Assembly (NCBI GenBank): GCA_002309425.1
Contig: DBXD01000003.1
Location: forward strand, 1-32,754
From: Cyanobacteria bacterium UBA1221
GTDB lineage: Bacteria > Cyanobacteriota > Vampirovibrionia > Gastranaerophilales > Gastranaerophilaceae
Direction: 5' to 3'
DNA: 32,754 nt
The translations under genes were made by a program, and so were the position numbers. Each line of letters begins with the position of its first letter. Position 1 is the first letter of the stretch. This document shows positions 15,822-23,648 of the stretch, piece after piece. The notes under the pieces were generated by a model. The model was not told the DNA's origin. It made no database searches and saw only the letters and a program-made list of their open reading frames with translations.

Positions 15822-16678
15822 ATACCGTGAACCTGGCAGATTAATGCAATCAAATCATTAATAAATCTTTTGTAATCTTCTCTATTTGCTTCACCTGAAA
15901 GAATTATATCGGCTTTTTGGGCTGTAGGATGAACATATATCTGAGCTTTTCTTGATGCGTTCTGGTAAACTTCCTCTGTTGAATCTCCCAAATCACGCTC
16001 GGCAGCTCTTACATAAAATCTTTCTTTTTGAACATGAACAGAAACATCCACATACAATTTAAAATCAAAAGCATCCACAATCTTTGGGGTCAGTGCATAT
16101 AAGCCCTCCGAAATAATAATTTTTGAAGGTTTTACAAGGGTAAAATTATCATATCGCTTAGCGGTACCCGACATATCATATTTCGGAAGATAAACGTCTT
16201 CGCCCTTTAATAGCCTTGACATATGCTCCCTCATCAATTCCAGCTCCAATGCCTCAGGAACATCCAAATCGTAATGCTTTGCAAATTCCGCAAAACTTCC
16301 GGCTTCTTTAACCATTTCCGAACGGTCATAATAATAATCATCTATATTAATTCTTGTAATTATATTCGATAAATTATGGCTTTCTTCAAATTCCCGTATT
16401 TTACTTATTACATCGTATGCAACCGTTGATTTGCCGCTTGCGGTTTCACCCGCAATACCGACAGAACAGGAGCGGTTTATATCACCGGAAATAAAATCAG
16501 CAATTTTATTAATTACATTATCATTAACTTTTACAAAAATCGAATTAGGGGAACCTAATTCCTTTTCAAATAATCGGAATAACCTGTCTTTAATAAATAT
16601 TTTGCTGAGCTTGCCGTGTCTTTTCTTCTGTTCTGTAACGGGAGCTGCCTGCAAACCACTAAATATTGTTCCTGCCAT
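15818..16678 (-). CDS. Uridine kinase / phosphoribulokinase family protein
   Basis: 286 residues. A 70-residue N-terminal extension precedes a P-loop kinase domain with Walker A GETASGKST (77-85), the substrate segment NIDDYYYDR, the lid segment VYLPKYDMSGTAKRY and IISEGLYAL. These fit uridine kinase (UMP formation in pyrimidine salvage), but other members of the family phosphorylate pantothenate or ribulose 5-phosphate, and the extension is not typical of Udk. The frame runs further upstream, but AGGCGG just before the ATG at 16676-16678 fixes the start (MAGTIFSG). Confidence 0.8.
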   Translation of the reverse strand: MAGTIFSGLQAAPVTEQKKRHGKLSKIFIKDRLFRLFEKELGSPNSIFVKVNDNVINKIADFISGDINRSCSVGIAGETASGKSTVAYDVISKIREFEESHNLSNIITRINIDDYYYDRSEMVKEAGSFAEFAKHYDLDVPEALELELMREHMSRLLKGEDVYLPKYDMSGTAKRYDNFTLVKPSKIIISEGLYALTPKIVDAFDFKLYVDVSVHVQKERFYVRAAERDLGDSTEEVYQNASRKAQIYVHPTAQKADIILSGEANREDYKRFINDLIALICQVHGI

Positions 16679-16838
16679 ATTTCCGCCTTTTTGATTATTA
16701 TGTAATGTAAAATCTGTATTAAATTTTCCTTGTATATAATAAAACATGAGATAAAAAAAATTGCCAGTAAATATAAAAAAAGTTTACAAATTTTATTGTT
16801 TACAACAAACATATAATGCAAAAGCATTTTTCCGTTCT

Positions 16839-16989
16839 GCCTCGCTATGGTTTTCTTCGAAAACTCGCTCGGCTTAATTTTTGCCGAACGTGTGCAAAGC
16901 ACAATAGTGAGGCATAAAGATTTTTCGGCAAAGGCGAAAAACGGCACATAGTGCATTGCGTAAGCAATGTTTCAATGCCGAAGGCATTG
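16839..16989. repeat. Cloverleaf-like inverted-repeat cluster
   Basis: A 10-bp closing stem (16839-16848 with 16904-16913, one G-T pair) encloses three hairpins: GTTTTC-TTC-GAAAAC (16850-16864), TCGGC-9nt-GCCGA (16869-16887) and TGTGC-AAA-GCACA (16891-16903). Three more hairpins follow: TTTTTCG/CGAAAAA (16921-16941), CATTGC-GTAA-GCAATG (16954-16969) and CAATGCC-GAA-GGCATTG (16973-16989). Small GTAA and GAA loops are typical of folded RNA. It could be a structured non-coding RNA, a mosaic of palindromic units (BIME/MITE-like), or a mobile element. Confidence 0.6.
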
Positions 16990-17019
16990 ACCATATAAAG
17001 CGTTTTTTCTTTTTCTTTC

Positions 17020-17066
17020 GTCAATTTCTTTTTCTTTTACCCGCAACAAAAGAAAAAGAAATTGAC
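17020..17066. repeat. Perfect 19-bp inverted repeat
   Basis: Arm 17020-17038 is the exact reverse complement of 17048-17066, with a 9-base loop. The arms are polypyrimidine/polypurine (GTCAATTTCTTTTTCTTTT). The right end supplies the TTGACA used by the promoter candidate for the gene at 17175. Confidence 0.8.
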
Positions 17067-17089
17067 AGGTTGATAGCATATATTATGAA
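17062..17089 (+). promoter_or_regulatory. Putative promoter of the ACT-domain gene
   Basis: TTGACA (17062-17067), a 16-base spacer and TATGAA (17084-17089). The -35 box overlaps the right arm of the 19-bp inverted repeat. Confidence 0.4.
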
Positions 17090-17174
17090 TTATTTATACT
17101 GCCCGTACCGCATAGTTGACTGTCTGATTTTTTATACTGCCGCACAATATAAAATATGAGAAAAGGAGAAAAAT

Positions 17175-17405
17175 ATGACTGCAATAATGGGAATATCGCT
17201 TGAAAACCGAACAGAAGAAGCTGTAAAATTTCAGGAAATTCTGACAGAACACGGCTGCAACATAAGAACCAGAATCGGTTTGCACCCTATAGGGGAATAT
17301 AAATGCATAAACAGCGGAATAATATTACTTGAAGTTATTAATGATATAAATAATATTTATGACTGTTTGAGCAAATATTGGACAGTCCAGATTATGAAAT
17401 TTTAG
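17175..17405 (+). CDS. TM1266-like ACT-fold regulator (hydrogenase-associated type)
   Basis: A 76-residue ACT-like protein. The pattern MGISLENRTEEAVKFQEIL, HGCNIRTRIGLH, then a beta-strand IILLEVI and a C-terminal strand matches the TM1266 family of small proteins often found near [FeFe]-hydrogenase maturation genes and called putative iron-only hydrogenase system regulators. Ligand and DNA-binding ability are unproven. AAGGAG lies 7 bases before the ATG. No hydrogenase genes are visible in the window. Confidence 0.7.
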   Translation: MTAIMGISLENRTEEAVKFQEILTEHGCNIRTRIGLHPIGEYKCINSGIILLEVINDINNIYDCLSKYWTVQIMKF

Positions 17406-17407
17406 CC

Positions 17408-18655
17408 CTATTTACCGGCAGAAAAAGAATATACTATTTCTCGGTTGTACTCTTGTCCTTTTTTCAATATTCCTTTTTCTTTAAATTCTTTTGTATTTAT
17501 CGCATTAGGATAAAATTGGGGTTCAACACACAGAGAAGAACGCTTTTCGTATCTTGAACCGGATTTACCCGCAGGCTGAGCCGATTTTCCGAGATGATTT
17601 GCCGTATAAAACTGAAATCCCGGTAAATTTGTCGAAACTTTTAATTTAATTCCGGTCTTTTGAGATTTCACTTCCGCAATATCAATTAAAGATTTTCCGT
17701 TGTAGCCGTCTATACAGTAATTTTGGTCAAAGCCCGAACCTATCTTCATCTGGTCATAGTCACTATCTATTACATCACCAATTCTTTTTTCCACGCTAAA
17801 ATCAAAGGGGGTATTTTTCACATCTCGGAATTTTCCTGTCGGAATTGCTATTTCATTAGTTTCGGTAATTCTTGATGAATTAGGCAGTTTTACAACATGG
17901 TCATAAACCGAATTTTCCTGCGTATTTTCAGCGCCGTCCAGGTTGAAGTAGGTATGATTTGTCATATTAATCAAAGTATCCTTATCGGTAGTTGCAGAAT
18001 ACTTTATGTGTAAATTATTATCATTATCAAATTTGTATGTTACCTTGGCAGTAACATTTCCGGGATATCCGTTTTCCATATCTTTTTTGTAATAAGTAAA
18101 TTCCACCCCGTCAGGAAGAACCTTCGACTCCCAGTTTTTCACGTCAAAGCCGTCACTTCCGCCGTGACAATGGGTTCTGCCGCTATCTTTATTTTTTTCA
18201 AGCTCATATTTTACTCCGTTTATGGTAAATTCTCCGTTATTGATTTTGTTTGCACAAGGACCTATTGTACCGCCTGCATGCCCGACAGGAGCAGTTTCGT
18301 ATGGTGTTACGTTATCATAACCCTGAGTAACATCAATCATTTTCCCGTTTTTATCAGGTACTGATACAGAAGTTATTGTTGCACCAAAACTCGACAATTT
18401 AACGCTTGCACCATTTCTATTTGTAATGGTATAAAGTTTTGCTGTTTCACCTGTTTTATTAATTGTCCCGAACCTGCTTTCAGAAATAGTAATACCCTCA
18501 TAATCTTTATCAATACCCGCATTCTCAACGTTTACCGTCTTTACAAACGTATCCGGTTTGCCTTTTCCCGATAAGAAAGAGGCCATACTGACCTTTTGCT
18601 GGAAACCGTTGCTATTAGGATTCGGAACAAAATTTGCATTAAAATCTATTGGCAT
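17408..18655 (-). CDS. galM: Aldose 1-epimerase (galactose mutarotase) with N-terminal extension
   Basis: 415 residues, about 60 more than usual, the excess being an unrelated N-terminus of about 60-70 residues rich in Asn, Ser and Lys. The mutarotase core has the substrate His in HCHGG (near 164), the catalytic His in NMTNHTYFNLDG and the catalytic Glu in CVEPQFYPNAIN. The usual ANRI is ANKI here. It interconverts alpha and beta anomers of galactose or glucose ahead of the Leloir pathway. The frame starts 17 codons earlier, but AAGGAG lies 5 bases before the ATG at 18653-18655. It converges with the ACT-domain gene with 2 bases between stops. Confidence 0.9.
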   Translation of the reverse strand: MPIDFNANFVPNPNSNGFQQKVSMASFLSGKGKPDTFVKTVNVENAGIDKDYEGITISESRFGTINKTGETAKLYTITNRNGASVKLSSFGATITSVSVPDKNGKMIDVTQGYDNVTPYETAPVGHAGGTIGPCANKINNGEFTINGVKYELEKNKDSGRTHCHGGSDGFDVKNWESKVLPDGVEFTYYKKDMENGYPGNVTAKVTYKFDNDNNLHIKYSATTDKDTLINMTNHTYFNLDGAENTQENSVYDHVVKLPNSSRITETNEIAIPTGKFRDVKNTPFDFSVEKRIGDVIDSDYDQMKIGSGFDQNYCIDGYNGKSLIDIAEVKSQKTGIKLKVSTNLPGFQFYTANHLGKSAQPAGKSGSRYEKRSSLCVEPQFYPNAINTKEFKEKGILKKGQEYNREIVYSFSAGK

Positions 18656-18825
18656 AATAACTCCTTTTACATCTATAATAATACCCTGAATAAAAACTTT
18701 TGCCAATTAATTACGACTATAAATTATAATCTGTAACAAAGTTTTAATAATAAACGCTAAAAAGGCAATTTTTATCCTTGATTTACTTTATAAATGTACA
18801 ATTTTATCAAAAACAGGAAATATGT

Positions 18826-19581
18826 ATGATAAACCTTGAACAGGCAATAAGAACCGGAACTCATGCAGCTGATGAAATACTCCGCAGAGCAATGTGTGCT
18901 GAAGAAAAAGCCGCTGCAAGGATAAATCAGCTTGAAACAGATATTGAAAGGATTCTGGCATTTGAAGCAGCCAAAGGTAAACAGAATGCATTTATGATAA
19001 TAAACAAGGCCGAAAGTCACGCAGATGTATATAAAGCAGGAAAACAAATCGATCGATTTGAAGTTGCCGTTGGGGAAACAGTAGGGGACAGTCTGAACAC
19101 AGCTGTATATTATGACGGGAAATTCGCTGAAACAGGAAGAACTACCCCTCCGGGTCAATATTTTACTATTGCGCCATATGGTCTTAATATAAAAAACAGA
19201 ACAGATTTTGAGAGCGGTAAAATTGTAAACTGCCTTGTACTTAACGGAGTTCAACACCCGATAGAATACAAATGTATGACTTCAATCGGACTTCACCAAG
19301 TTCCGCAATCTCATCCGGAAAGACTTAAGATGCTTGATATTAGAGATACCCGCCGCAGTATGACAACAGGCTGCGTAAACTTTATGCCGGAAGATTTTTA
19401 CAGGCTCGCTGACGAGATTAAACCTAACGGAACTACCGTTTATATTCTGCCGGAAGAAACAGGCAACAAGCTGGAAGTAGTTTTATTACCAAAAGGTCTG
19501 TGGATGAAGCCCAAATATGCCGATTTGGAAAAAGAAAATATTTTTGTTGCTGCCATGAAAAAGTTTTTTAAAATTAATTAA
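18826..19581 (+). CDS. YkuD-type L,D-transpeptidase-like protein
   Basis: 251 residues. Residues 15-50 are a charged helix, possibly coiled coil. The catalytic domain shows TTPPGQYF (106-113), HQVPQSH (157-163) and the Cys signature SMTTGCVNF with Cys183, then GTTVYILPE, matching the order of motifs in L,D-transpeptidases that form 3-3 cross-links or attach proteins to peptidoglycan. There is no signal peptide or membrane segment, unusual for an enzyme that works in the periplasm. AGGA lies 7 bases before the ATG at 18826, preferred over an ATG 16 codons upstream. Confidence 0.75.
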   Translation: MINLEQAIRTGTHAADEILRRAMCAEEKAAARINQLETDIERILAFEAAKGKQNAFMIINKAESHADVYKAGKQIDRFEVAVGETVGDSLNTAVYYDGKFAETGRTTPPGQYFTIAPYGLNIKNRTDFESGKIVNCLVLNGVQHPIEYKCMTSIGLHQVPQSHPERLKMLDIRDTRRSMTTGCVNFMPEDFYRLADEIKPNGTTVYILPEETGNKLEVVLLPKGLWMKPKYADLEKENIFVAAMKKFFKIN

Positions 19582-19584
19582 TTC

Positions 19585-19707
19585 TCAATCCGACAATATC
19601 GGTTGTTTCATTGCCAATTCTTTCCAGTATTCAAGGTTTTCTCCATCCAAAACCATTTCAAGTTCACTACTAAATTTCTTGTTTTTCATATAAACTTTCT
19701 TTAACAT
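19585..19707 (-). CDS. Small ORF, 40 residues
   Basis: The frame from ATG 19705-19707 to TGA 19585-19587 encodes a charged peptide with a Trp-containing helix (LDGENLEYWKELAMKQP). An internal ATG at 19687-19689 preceded by AAAGAAAG would give 34 residues. It begins 13 bases after the stop of the 222-residue gene on the same strand, so it may be that gene's operon partner. Composition looks protein-like, but there is no homology argument. Confidence 0.4.
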   Translation of the reverse strand: MLKKVYMKNKKFSSELEMVLDGENLEYWKELAMKQPILSD

Positions 19708-19720
19708 ATTTTCGTATGTT

Positions 19721-20389
19721 TTATCCCTCAGTATCAAGGTGCTTATGCATAGCACGTTCTAACATATAATCGTATTCTGTTTCCAAATAATCATCACTAT
19801 CCGGACGATTTACCTGCACATAAGAATTTGTATATTTGTTGAATACACCGGCACTTACATAACTATCAATATAACTTGCTGAATTTTCACCAAATCTTTC
19901 AACAATTTCATCAATTGTTCCCGAACGGTTCCAATATATATAATTGATAAAATTATCGTCCAGACCGGCATTTGGGTAATATTCCGTTTCCAGTAAAGTC
20001 GCTCTCTTGTTCTCAATTGTATAACCTCTGGGTAATCTTCCGTATAATTCAAGTCCGTATTTGCCTAAAGCCCTATTTATAACGTCTAAATTTCCGTTAC
20101 ACATATCAAGAATATACTTTACTGATAATGTGTTACGAACAGGATTAAAAAATTCGGGATTGCGGGAAAATTTTTGTTCGTATAGAAGCGTTCCTTCTTC
20201 TGTTTTTGGGCAGCCTTTTTCTACGTAATCCAATACCGCTTTACCTTCTTTAGTCAATTCAAATGCGCCGCATTCTTCCTGAAAAACAGGTACGTTTCCA
20301 AAAGACGGTTTACTATATGAACTGGCTCTGTTTTTACAATTAACAGACTGATTATAAATTGGGTGATACCCGATTGCACTAATTCTCAT
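19721..20389 (-). CDS. Hypothetical protein with N-terminal PSFG motif
   Basis: 222 residues, soluble. A polar leader of about 27 residues ends in PSFG (28-31), followed by an acidic alpha-rich body (GKAVLDYVEKGCPKTEEG; IDEIVERFGENSASYIDSYV). I do not recognise a family. The leader plus P-x-F-G is shared with two other unrelated proteins of this window. GGAG lies 8 bases before the ATG. Confidence 0.7.
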   Translation of the reverse strand: MRISAIGYHPIYNQSVNCKNRASSYSKPSFGNVPVFQEECGAFELTKEGKAVLDYVEKGCPKTEEGTLLYEQKFSRNPEFFNPVRNTLSVKYILDMCNGNLDVINRALGKYGLELYGRLPRGYTIENKRATLLETEYYPNAGLDDNFINYIYWNRSGTIDEIVERFGENSASYIDSYVSAGVFNKYTNSYVQVNRPDSDDYLETEYDYMLERAMHKHLDTEG

Positions 20390-20559
20390 GTTTTTATCTC
20401 CGCTTTATACGGCTATATTAAAACACATAAAGATATTTTTTGCTATCTGCAGAACTATATGTAAAGTTAATTTACAAATTTGTACTAAACTTACAAAAAA
20501 TACTTTTACGGGTTTAAACCGTACAATCAGCAGGTTGCATGCATAAAATGCACCTTATT

Positions 20560-21933
20560 TTATAAAACCGCCTTTTTTAGTTCTTCAATCTTTTCCAAAG
20601 AATCACTTTCAAAATAAATTCTCAAAAGCGGTTCTGTCCCGCTCGGTCGGACAAGTATCCAGCTTGTATTATCTGCCAGATACAACTTTACACCGTCTTT
20701 TAGGTCTGTTTTTACAACTTTATAACTTCCGATTTCTTTTTTATTTTTAAAGCTTTCAAGGACAGGCTTTATTTCTCCTGTATTACTGAGTTTTTTATCA
20801 ATTCTGGCATTATAAAACCGACATCCGACAAAGTTATACAAATCTTTTTGCATTTGAGTAAGAGATTTATTTTCATAAGCCATTGCTTCCAAAATCAGAG
20901 CATTTGCAAGCAGGCCGTCTTTTTCCGGGATATGTCCCTGAATACTCAACCCGCCGCTTTCTTCTCCGCCTATAATCGGATTATATTTCCTCATGGCTTC
21001 GCCGACATGCTTAAATCCAACAGCCGTCTCTATTACTTCTGTACCAAGTTTCTCCGCAACTTTATCAAGCAGAAAACTTGCCCCGACAGTTTTAACCAAT
21101 GACCCTTTATAACCCTTATTTTTTACAAGGTGCATTAAAAGAATTGATATTATTTCGTTCGGGGAAACATAATCACCGTTTTCATTAATTACCCCGAATC
21201 TGTCAGCATCTCCGTCATTTGCAAGACCGACTGAATTTTTATTTGACTTAACTTTTTCAGTTAAATCCCTGAGATATTGCGGTTTAGGGTCTGGCATAGC
21301 GCCGCCGAAATTTTTGTCATGGTACATATTCATTGTTTCAAATTTTATACCGTGCTTTTCAAGAATTTTATCAAAATAGCCGATACTTGCGGAATAAAAC
21401 CCGTCAAAAATTATATTGGTATTTATATTTCTGATTTTGTCAAAATCAATCAGCTTTTCCAGATGTTTTTCATAATCGGGCAAAAAATCATACTCTTTAA
21501 ATGTTCCCCTCCTGACAGGAGTCATATTTAAACCCAGGTTTTCCGTAATTTTATCCGTAATATCAGATGTCGCAGGCCCTGCATAATCGGGAATAAATTT
21601 TAGTCCGAGATACTCGGGAGGATTATGAGATGCCGTAAACATAATTGCACACGCATTTAATAGTTTTGCGCTATATGCCAGCACAGGAGTCGGAACAACT
21701 TTTTTGCTGTACAAGACGTTAAAACCGAGGTTTGTCAATACATCGGCACACTGTTTTGAAAAAACATCCGCCATATTTCTCGGGTCGTAACCGATAAGAA
21801 ATTTTTTATCAATACCAAAAGTTTCATAAACATATTTTGCAATAGCCTGCGTTGCCTTTAATACGTTATCTTCATTAAAATCCTTGCCTGTAACAGCTCT
21901 CCATCCGTCGGTCCCGAATTTAATCTCTGCCAT
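20560..21933 (-). CDS. Phosphoglucomutase / phosphomannomutase
   Basis: 457 residues, four-domain alpha-D-phosphohexomutase. The phosphoserine loop FTASHNPPEYLG, the metal-binding loop DGDADRFG, the sugar-binding GGEESGG and the phosphate-binding RPSGTEPLLRIYFE are all intact. It interconverts hexose 1- and 6-phosphates, linking glucan and galactose use with sugar-nucleotide synthesis. Whether glucose or mannose is preferred cannot be told; GEESGG is commoner in phosphoglucomutases. AGAGGG lies ahead of the ATG. Confidence 0.95.
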   Translation of the reverse strand: MAEIKFGTDGWRAVTGKDFNEDNVLKATQAIAKYVYETFGIDKKFLIGYDPRNMADVFSKQCADVLTNLGFNVLYSKKVVPTPVLAYSAKLLNACAIMFTASHNPPEYLGLKFIPDYAGPATSDITDKITENLGLNMTPVRRGTFKEYDFLPDYEKHLEKLIDFDKIRNINTNIIFDGFYSASIGYFDKILEKHGIKFETMNMYHDKNFGGAMPDPKPQYLRDLTEKVKSNKNSVGLANDGDADRFGVINENGDYVSPNEIISILLMHLVKNKGYKGSLVKTVGASFLLDKVAEKLGTEVIETAVGFKHVGEAMRKYNPIIGGEESGGLSIQGHIPEKDGLLANALILEAMAYENKSLTQMQKDLYNFVGCRFYNARIDKKLSNTGEIKPVLESFKNKKEIGSYKVVKTDLKDGVKLYLADNTSWILVRPSGTEPLLRIYFESDSLEKIEELKKAVL

Positions 21934-21987
21934 TGTTTACCCTCTTATATTTTGCTATAATAATATATGAAAGATGGAGTGGTGTAA

Positions 21988-22830
21988 ATGATGAATTTTG
22001 AGAATGTTTCACAAATAGCATATCTTGGGCCTAATGACTCGTACGCTGAAACCGCAAAAGATTATTTTTGCAACAAGTATAATATCAGTGCGTACGGCAA
22101 TCCTTTAACAACAATAAAACAAATAGTTGATTTTGTTCAGGATAACCCTAATACCCTCGGAGTTTTACCTATGGAAAATTCCATAATCGGAACATTAAGA
22201 GAAACTCTGGATGTTTTGATGAATATGACAAATCCGAATGTAAAGATACTGGCAGAAACGCTTATTCCTATTCAGCATTGCCTGCTTTCAAAAACTACGG
22301 AATTTTACAGTATTACGGGAGTTATAGCGAGTCCTCAGACTCTCGGACAATGTCAGGAATTTATCTCAAATGAAATGCCTAGAAATCTCAACATTGTTGA
22401 GGTTGCAAATGACTCCGAAGCTGCAAGAAGCCTTGCAAATTACAATCTTACCTACGCTTCAATCGGCAGCGAAAAAATAGCAGAAACACATAATCTGAAC
22501 ATTTTAAAAGAGAATATAAATGACGACAAAACAAACAGAACAAGCTATATCCTCATTGGGGACTATGAAACAGAACCCACGGGACACGATAAAACAACTC
22601 TGATGTTTACCACCAAAAATAAGCCCGGAGCTCTGATGGAGGTATTAAATATATTTTCGAAAAACAACGTCAATTTGTCGCATATTTCTTCCCGTCAGGC
22701 AAAAAATAATCACGAAAATTACATCTTTACCGTCAGTTGTGACGGACATATCCGAAGAAATAACCTGATTGATACTATTTCACAAATAAAAGAAAAAGCG
22801 GCATATGTAAAATATCTGGGTTCCTACTAA
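21988..22830 (+). CDS. pheA: Prephenate dehydratase
   Basis: 280 residues, a monofunctional enzyme of normal length making phenylpyruvate for phenylalanine synthesis. The catalytic half shows YLGPNDSYAE, GVLPMENSIIGTLRETLD, ASPQTLGQCQEF and NRTSYILIG, in which the usual TRF is TSY with the catalytic Thr kept. The C-terminal ACT domain binds phenylalanine through GAL and ESRP in well-studied members; here these read GALMEVLNIF and ISSRQ. GGAG lies 8 bases before the ATG. It is divergent from the mutase gene with 54 bases between starts. Confidence 0.95.
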   Translation: MMNFENVSQIAYLGPNDSYAETAKDYFCNKYNISAYGNPLTTIKQIVDFVQDNPNTLGVLPMENSIIGTLRETLDVLMNMTNPNVKILAETLIPIQHCLLSKTTEFYSITGVIASPQTLGQCQEFISNEMPRNLNIVEVANDSEAARSLANYNLTYASIGSEKIAETHNLNILKENINDDKTNRTSYILIGDYETEPTGHDKTTLMFTTKNKPGALMEVLNIFSKNNVNLSHISSRQAKNNHENYIFTVSCDGHIRRNNLIDTISQIKEKAAYVKYLGSY

Positions 22831-22836
22831 ACTCGG

Positions 22837-23103
22837 CTACATATTTTTTAACTTATTCATCAACCCGCCGAAAAATTTAGAAACAACACCTTCTTCTTCC
22901 ATTTCCGGAAGTTTTTCCGACATAAAAATATCGTCTTCCTTTTTTCCGAAAATGCTTTCGTCTAAATACTCACGACCATTTTTCTTCTTTTTCCTTCTCT
23001 GTGCCATATAGCCGAGATTACCGCCGCCACCGTCATTGTTCATATTAGCAGCTTCCCGGATTACCGGCTTCATGGTATTTAAGCTGAAATTTAAATCACT
23101 CAT
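22837..23103 (-). CDS. Small hypothetical protein with polylysine stretch
   Basis: 88 residues: a Met/Asn-rich start, a GGGG turn, a basic patch RRKKKKNGR (near 36-44), then an acidic segment and a C-terminal amphipathic helix (VSKFFGGLMNKLKNM). No domain recognised; the basic patch could bind nucleic acid. AAGG lies about 10 bases before the ATG. It converges with pheA with 6 bases between. Confidence 0.6.
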   Translation of the reverse strand: MSDLNFSLNTMKPVIREAANMNNDGGGGNLGYMAQRRKKKKNGREYLDESIFGKKEDDIFMSEKLPEMEEEGVVSKFFGGLMNKLKNM

Positions 23104-23160
23104 TGCAGTGTGCCTTTATTTTTTTCCCTTACATATATAAAGTTTTTTTTTGTAAATTTT

Positions 23161-23188
23161 TTGTTACATGTAGAACATGTTGTTACAT
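23161..23188. promoter_or_regulatory. Operator-like repeats upstream of a small HTH gene
   Basis: TTGTTACAT occurs twice (23161-23169 and 23180-23188), 19 bases apart, around ACATGT-AGA-ACATGT (23166-23180). Such spacing fits two helical turns. It lies 130 bases upstream of the HTH-like gene and 60 bases upstream of the 22837-23103 gene. Confidence 0.35.
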
Positions 23189-23320
23189 TTGTTAATATTT
23201 GTATGCGTAAAAGTTTTTATTATGCTTAATATATATTTGATAATATCGCATAGTTTTCGTAATTAAGACTTATTGTGCAATAATTTTGTTTTTTAATAGA
23301 AATAATACTAAATTTTAGGA

Positions 23321-23533
23321 ATGATAGATATAAGACAAGAACTAAAAATTATGTTAATAAGGGAACGTACTTCAATGAGGAAACTTGTTGCAAAGTACCG
23401 CGGAGGTAATTACGACATCCCGAACGAGAGTACTCTTTCTGCCGAATTGATTTCAAAACGCATAAGATTCTCAACCGTTCAGGATATTATGGATATTTTA
23501 GGATACGAGTTTGTTATAAGGAAAAAACAATAG
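23321..23533 (+). CDS. Small helix-turn-helix-like protein
   Basis: 70 residues. IRQELKIMLIRERTSMRKLV, then STLSAELISKRIRFSTVQDI and MDILGYEFVIRKK, reads like a compact XRE/Cro-type repressor fold in which the recognition-helix region is replaced by a longer loop (AKYRGGNYDIPNES). Probable DNA-binding regulator. AGGA directly abuts the ATG, which is too close for a normal ribosome site, so the start or a leaderless transcript is uncertain. Confidence 0.6.
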   Translation: MIDIRQELKIMLIRERTSMRKLVAKYRGGNYDIPNESTLSAELISKRIRFSTVQDIMDILGYEFVIRKKQ

Positions 23534-23648
23534 TCGCAATCGTTGTATATATTAAGGTTTGTAAAAAAAGATAAGAAAAGCGCAAAAATTTATATTTTTG
23601 CATTTTTGTACTCTGTATATTGCAATTTAAAATGCGGAAATTAATTTT

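Larger units (their letters stand above)
16679..17174. other. Gene-free, hairpin-saturated intergenic region
   Basis: Nearly 500 bp without a credible gene. The segment 16839-17066 carries at least eight inverted repeats in series, described in the next two entries. Bases 16740-16830 are plain AT-rich DNA. The long minus-strand frame at 16555-16956 is a shadow of the kinase gene running into this structure. Confidence 0.7.

Noticed and set aside
16555..16956. A long minus-strand frame partly outside the uridine-kinase-like gene
   Set aside because: It overlaps the kinase gene in another frame and reads through the hairpin cluster; no domain or ribosome site.
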